DNA of 8,091 nt, taken from NCBI GenBank assembly GCA_016185865.1, contig JACPMU010000083.1, positions 1 through 8,091 on the forward strand. Reading direction: 5' to 3'. Position numbers and translations under genes: made by a program. Below, piece by piece: positions 5,852-8,091 of this stretch; within the stretch, counting starts at the first letter, position 1; every line of letters begins with the position of its first letter. Under the pieces are notes generated by a model. The model had not been told where the DNA came from and made no database searches. It worked only from the letters and a program-made list of their open reading frames with translations. This DNA comes from Candidatus Woesearchaeota archaeon. Its GTDB lineage: Archaea; Nanobdellota; Nanobdellia; Woesearchaeales; GW2011-AR4.

Positions 5852-6427
5852 ATGGTCGGCAACATCCCCAATTTCACAAAAATTGACATATTGCGCTGCT
5901 TCCTCAGGTTCCAGAAGAACACAGGAAGGCAGGAAATCGCAAAAGACATGGAGCTTGGAGAAGGAACAGTAAGGACTGTGCTTGAAATATTAAAATCAAA
6001 AAAATTGCTTGATTCAACCAAAAAAGGGCATTTTTTAAGCAAAAAAGGCGAGGACATGCTAAATCAAATTTATGGAATTTTAAGCACGCCAAAAAATGTT
6101 GCAATCCATCACATTTACCCAAACTTGAAGAAAATTGGCGTTATTGTCAGAAGTGCATCAAGCCTGAAGGAATTATACAAGCTGAGGGACATAGCTGTTA
6201 AAAATGGCGCTGACGGCGCGCTTATCCTAAAGTTTGAGAACGGGCTGTATGCGCCTGAATCTGACTATGAGCAGAGCTATAAAGAGCTTGAAAAGGGCTT
6301 TGATTTCAAAAACGGCGATATACTTGTTGTTGCCTTTTCAGACAGCAAAAGAAACGCTGAAAACGGGGCTCTTGCAATTGCAGTTGAATTAAGCAGCTTT
6401 CTCAAAAAGTTTATAAGTGAGCTTTGA
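5852..6427 (+). CDS. Winged-helix protein with DUF4443-type C-terminal domain
   Basis: This is a 191-aa archaeal protein with an N-terminal winged helix-turn-helix (residues 8-70: GRQEIAKDMELGEGTVRTVL, then LKSKKLLDSTKKGHFLSKKG). Its C-terminal domain (about 85-191) resembles the DUF4443 family, which in archaea is joined to just such a helix-turn-helix. The C-terminal part begins KKIGVIVRSASSLKELYKLRDIAVKNGADGALIL and ends in a helix. It probably binds a small ligand and DNA, but no ligand or target is known to me. The start at 5852 has a TATA box about 27 nt upstream. prs begins 13 nt after its stop, so the two are very likely co-transcribed and it may control nucleotide metabolism; that is inference. 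The family call rests on pattern recognition, not a search. Confidence 0.78.
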   Translation: MVGNIPNFTKIDILRCFLRFQKNTGRQEIAKDMELGEGTVRTVLEILKSKKLLDSTKKGHFLSKKGEDMLNQIYGILSTPKNVAIHHIYPNLKKIGVIVRSASSLKELYKLRDIAVKNGADGALILKFENGLYAPESDYEQSYKELEKGFDFKNGDILVVAFSDSKRNAENGALAIAVELSSFLKKFISEL

Positions 6428-6430
6428 TGC

Positions 6431-6437
6431 GGAAGGT
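6431..6437 (+). promoter_or_regulatory. Ribosome-binding site that decides the prs start
   Basis: GGAAGGT followed by TAT and the ATG at 6441 resembles the archaeal Shine-Dalgarno consensus GGAGGTGAT. It supports starting prs at 6441 and not at the upstream in-frame ATG at 6417, which overlaps the end of the DUF4443 gene. Confidence 0.55.
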
Positions 6438-6440
6438 TAT

Positions 6441-7313
6441 ATGCTAATTGTCAGCTGTTCGCACGGTAAGCATCTTGGGCCTTTGATAGCAAAAAAGTCG
6501 AACATCAGGCATTCAAATTTGCATGTTGATAAATTTCCCGACAATGAGCTGAGGGTAAGATTTGACACAAATCTGAAAAATAAAAATGCTGTTTTGGTGC
6601 AGTCTTTTTATGAAAATATAAGCGACTGCATTATAGAGGCGATTTTGGCAGCCAAAACTGCCGAAGAGCTTGGTGCAAAAAAAATAATTTTAGCTGCGCC
6701 TTATTTTCCCTACATGAGGCAGGACAAGAGATTTCACAAGGGAGAGGCGGTAAGCCAGGTAATCATCACAGGATTGATTGACAAATACTTTAATGCCGTT
6801 CACCTGATGGATCCGCACCTGCACAGGAAAAATAAGCTAGAAAATATTTTCAAAATAAAGCCGAAAAAACTGACTGCAAACAACCTGATTGCAGGCTACA
6901 TCAGAAAGCACGTAAAGAATCCCGTTATTATTGGCCCTGATGAGGAAAGCTACAAGTGGGCAAAAAATGTTGCTGAGATAATAAATTCTGAGTCAATAAT
7001 ATTAAATAAGAAGAGATATTCATCTTATCATGTGAAAATTAAATTAAATAAAAAAATCAGCTTAAAAAACAAAAATGCGGTTATTGTCGATGACATAATA
7101 AGCACTGGACACACAATACTTGAGACAGCAAAGATTCTAAAAAAATTAGGCGCTAAAAAAATTTATTGCATCTGCGTTCATGGGATTTTTGTAAGCAATG
7201 CGCTTTCAAAATTAAAAAAAGCGAAAATAAATGTGATTTCTACGAATACTATACCGAATAAAGCTGCAAAGATTGATGTGAGCGGCGTGATTGCCGGGAG
7301 TTTGAAAAATTGA
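6441..7313 (+). CDS. prs: Ribose-phosphate pyrophosphokinase (PRPP synthetase)
   Basis: This enzyme makes 5-phosphoribosyl diphosphate from ribose 5-phosphate and ATP, feeding purine, pyrimidine, histidine and NAD synthesis in the cytosol. Starting at 6441 gives 290 aa, the normal archaeal length. The conserved elements run in order: FPDNELRV (32-39), the ATP flexible-loop region PYMRQDKRF (90-98), the metal-binding DPHLH (124-128), GPDEES (165-170) and the PRPP loop VIVDDIISTGHT (214-225). K100 and E102 after the loop are also typical. The 24 nt upstream of 6441 encode no family sequence and overlap the preceding gene, while a ribosome-binding site precedes 6441. The gene runs into the convergent prolyl-tRNA synthetase gene with a single base between the two stop codons. 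No separate terminator is visible, so antisense read-through is possible. Confidence 0.95.
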   Translation: MLIVSCSHGKHLGPLIAKKSNIRHSNLHVDKFPDNELRVRFDTNLKNKNAVLVQSFYENISDCIIEAILAAKTAEELGAKKIILAAPYFPYMRQDKRFHKGEAVSQVIITGLIDKYFNAVHLMDPHLHRKNKLENIFKIKPKKLTANNLIAGYIRKHVKNPVIIGPDEESYKWAKNVAEIINSESIILNKKRYSSYHVKIKLNKKISLKNKNAVIVDDIISTGHTILETAKILKKLGAKKIYCICVHGIFVSNALSKLKKAKINVISTNTIPNKAAKIDVSGVIAGSLKN

Positions 7314-7314
7314 T

Positions 7315-8091
7315 TCAATACCCTTTCCCGAACACAGCCCATGACTTGGCTTCTGCATTGCATTGAATGCATTTTCCAGTCGAATGCGAGTGAGCTTCGT
7401 TGCGAACTCGCTCATTACTCACTGATTTCTGCTCGAATGGTATGCACCTGCATGTTGCCCCTTCTGCTTTGTCCTTGATAGTGGTTTCGCATTCATCCTG
7501 ACCGCAGAACAGGGCCTTTGCCATCTTCTTGTTTTTTATCACATTTAAGAAATCATTGAAATTGTGCACTTCAACAATGCTTTTTGCCAGATATTCCTTT
7601 GCCTTTTTGAACAAATTGCTTTGTATTTCATCAAGTATTTGCTCAACTTTTTTCTCCATGTCCTTTGTTTTAATGGCAATTTTTTCGTTCGTGTCCCTTC
7701 TCACCAAAACAAGCTGGTCAGCCTCAACATCTTTTGGGCCAATTTCTATCCTTAATGGCACCCCTTTCAGTTCCCATTCGTTGAATTTCCATCCTGGAGT
7801 GTAGCCGTCCCTGTCGTCAAACTCCACTGAATAATTTTTTAATTTTAACTTTTTAAGAATCTCTTTTGATTTTTCAATTACCTTTTCCTTGTTTTCCTTG
7901 AAGACAATCGGGACAACTACAACATGTATCGGAGCTATTCTTGGAGGCAGAACAAGCCCCTTGTCATCCCCATGAGCCATGACAATTGCGCCTATTGTCC
8001 TTGTGCTTAGCCCCCATGATGTCTGCCATGCAAATTTCTCCTTTTCATCCTTGTCCAAAAATTTTATCCCGAAAACCTTTGAAAAATTCTG
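7315..8091 (-). CDS. proS: Prolyl-tRNA synthetase, archaeal/eukaryotic type; 5' part outside window
   Basis: The C-terminal 258 residues of a class II prolyl-tRNA synthetase are visible; the frame is open to 8091, so the true start lies beyond the edge. It begins QNFSKVFGIKF. Class II motif 3 follows at about residues 25-50 (WGLSTRTIGAIVMAHGDDKG; R31), then the anticodon-binding domain (HVVVVPI to about 150, including WELKGVPLRIEIGP). The C-terminal zinc-binding domain has C196/C201 (CGQDEC) and C241/C244 (CIQC), with C214 and C216 (CRC) between. It ends in the family's typical Tyr. Between PFEQ (218-221) and GKC (240-241) lies a polar stretch, VSNERVRNEAHSHST (224-238). From memory this is longer than usual for the family, and its DNA is a 48-nt imperfect palindrome. 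All zinc-site cysteines are retained, so the enzyme is probably functional. Confidence 0.95.
   Translation of the reverse strand, partial: QNFSKVFGIKFLDKDEKEKFAWQTSWGLSTRTIGAIVMAHGDDKGLVLPPRIAPIHVVVVPIVFKENKEKVIEKSKEILKKLKLKNYSVEFDDRDGYTPGWKFNEWELKGVPLRIEIGPKDVEADQLVLVRRDTNEKIAIKTKDMEKKVEQILDEIQSNLFKKAKEYLAKSIVEVHNFNDFLNVIKNKKMAKALFCGQDECETTIKDKAEGATCRCIPFEQKSVSNERVRNEAHSHSTGKCIQCNAEAKSWAVFGKGY
7377..7424 (-). repeat. Palindromic element inserted in frame in proS (copy A)
   Basis: This is a 48-nt imperfect palindrome, exactly 16 codons. Reading the plus strand from the outside in, the pairs are CAGT/ACTG, AAT/ATT, GAGTGAG/CTCGCTC (one G-T wobble) and TTCG/CGAA around a TTG loop, about 18 pairs with small bulges. 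On the coding strand the core (7415 to 7381) begins ATGAGCGA, contains AAGCTC and ends TCGCATTCG, as does copy B at 1636-1666. It encodes the extra polar residues in the zinc domain of the synthetase. Confidence 0.7.

Noticed and set aside
5508..6122. Minus-strand ORFs at 5508-5810, 5836-6057 and 5904-6122
   Set aside because: They are alternative frames of the permease and the antisense of the DUF4443 gene. Their Cys/His- or Phe-rich translations look like shadow products.
7212..7415. Minus-strand ORF starting inside the palindromic element (and its overlapping neighbour 7178-7372)
   Set aside because: It is an alternative frame spanning the end of proS and the antisense of prs, with no recognisable domain.

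Overview
This window comes from an archaeon. The evidence is an aCPSF1/FttA-type KH–metallo-beta-lactamase–beta-CASP nuclease, an archaeal 20S proteasome beta subunit, an archaeal/eukaryotic-type prolyl-tRNA synthetase, a TrmB-family regulator, a DUF4443 protein, and several TATA boxes about 26 nt upstream of start codons (leaderless mRNAs). The AT-rich, compact layout and the acidic, membrane-anchored S-layer-like protein suggest a DPANN-type lineage (Woesearchaeota/Pacearchaeota-like). That placement is inference, because no rRNA is present.

Layout. 1-1529 (-) is aCPSF1, cut off at the window edge. 1530-1881 is a gene-free leader full of small hairpins. 1882-2520 (-) is psmB, preceded by a second hairpin-rich gap (2521-2720). 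2721-3101 (-) is a stand-alone receiver (CheY-like) protein, 21 nt downstream of a TrmB-like regulator at 3123-3893 (-). 4014-5111 (-) is a secreted, C-terminally anchored surface protein that overlaps the end of a TauE/SafE permease at 5069-5797 (-). A single symmetric TATA box lies between the permease and the divergent DUF4443 regulator (5852-6427, +). The DUF4443 gene is followed by PRPP synthetase (6441-7313, +). 7315-8091 (-) is the 3' part of prolyl-tRNA synthetase, convergent with prs with one base between them.

How the genes fit together. psmB and aCPSF1 form the protein-turnover / RNA 3'-end-processing pair that is neighbouring in other archaea. The permease and surface protein look like one envelope operon. 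DUF4443 and prs look like a co-transcribed nucleotide-metabolism pair. The TrmB-like and receiver proteins form a small regulatory pair with no sensor kinase in view.

The main unusual signal is a short dispersed palindromic element. One copy sits in the aCPSF1 leader (about 1636-1666). A related copy (7377-7424, 48 nt, 16 codons) lies in frame inside the zinc-binding C-terminal region of prolyl-tRNA synthetase and appears to add about 15 residues. This resembles the in-frame palindromic elements known from Rickettsia, but here in an archaeal aminoacyl-tRNA synthetase gene.
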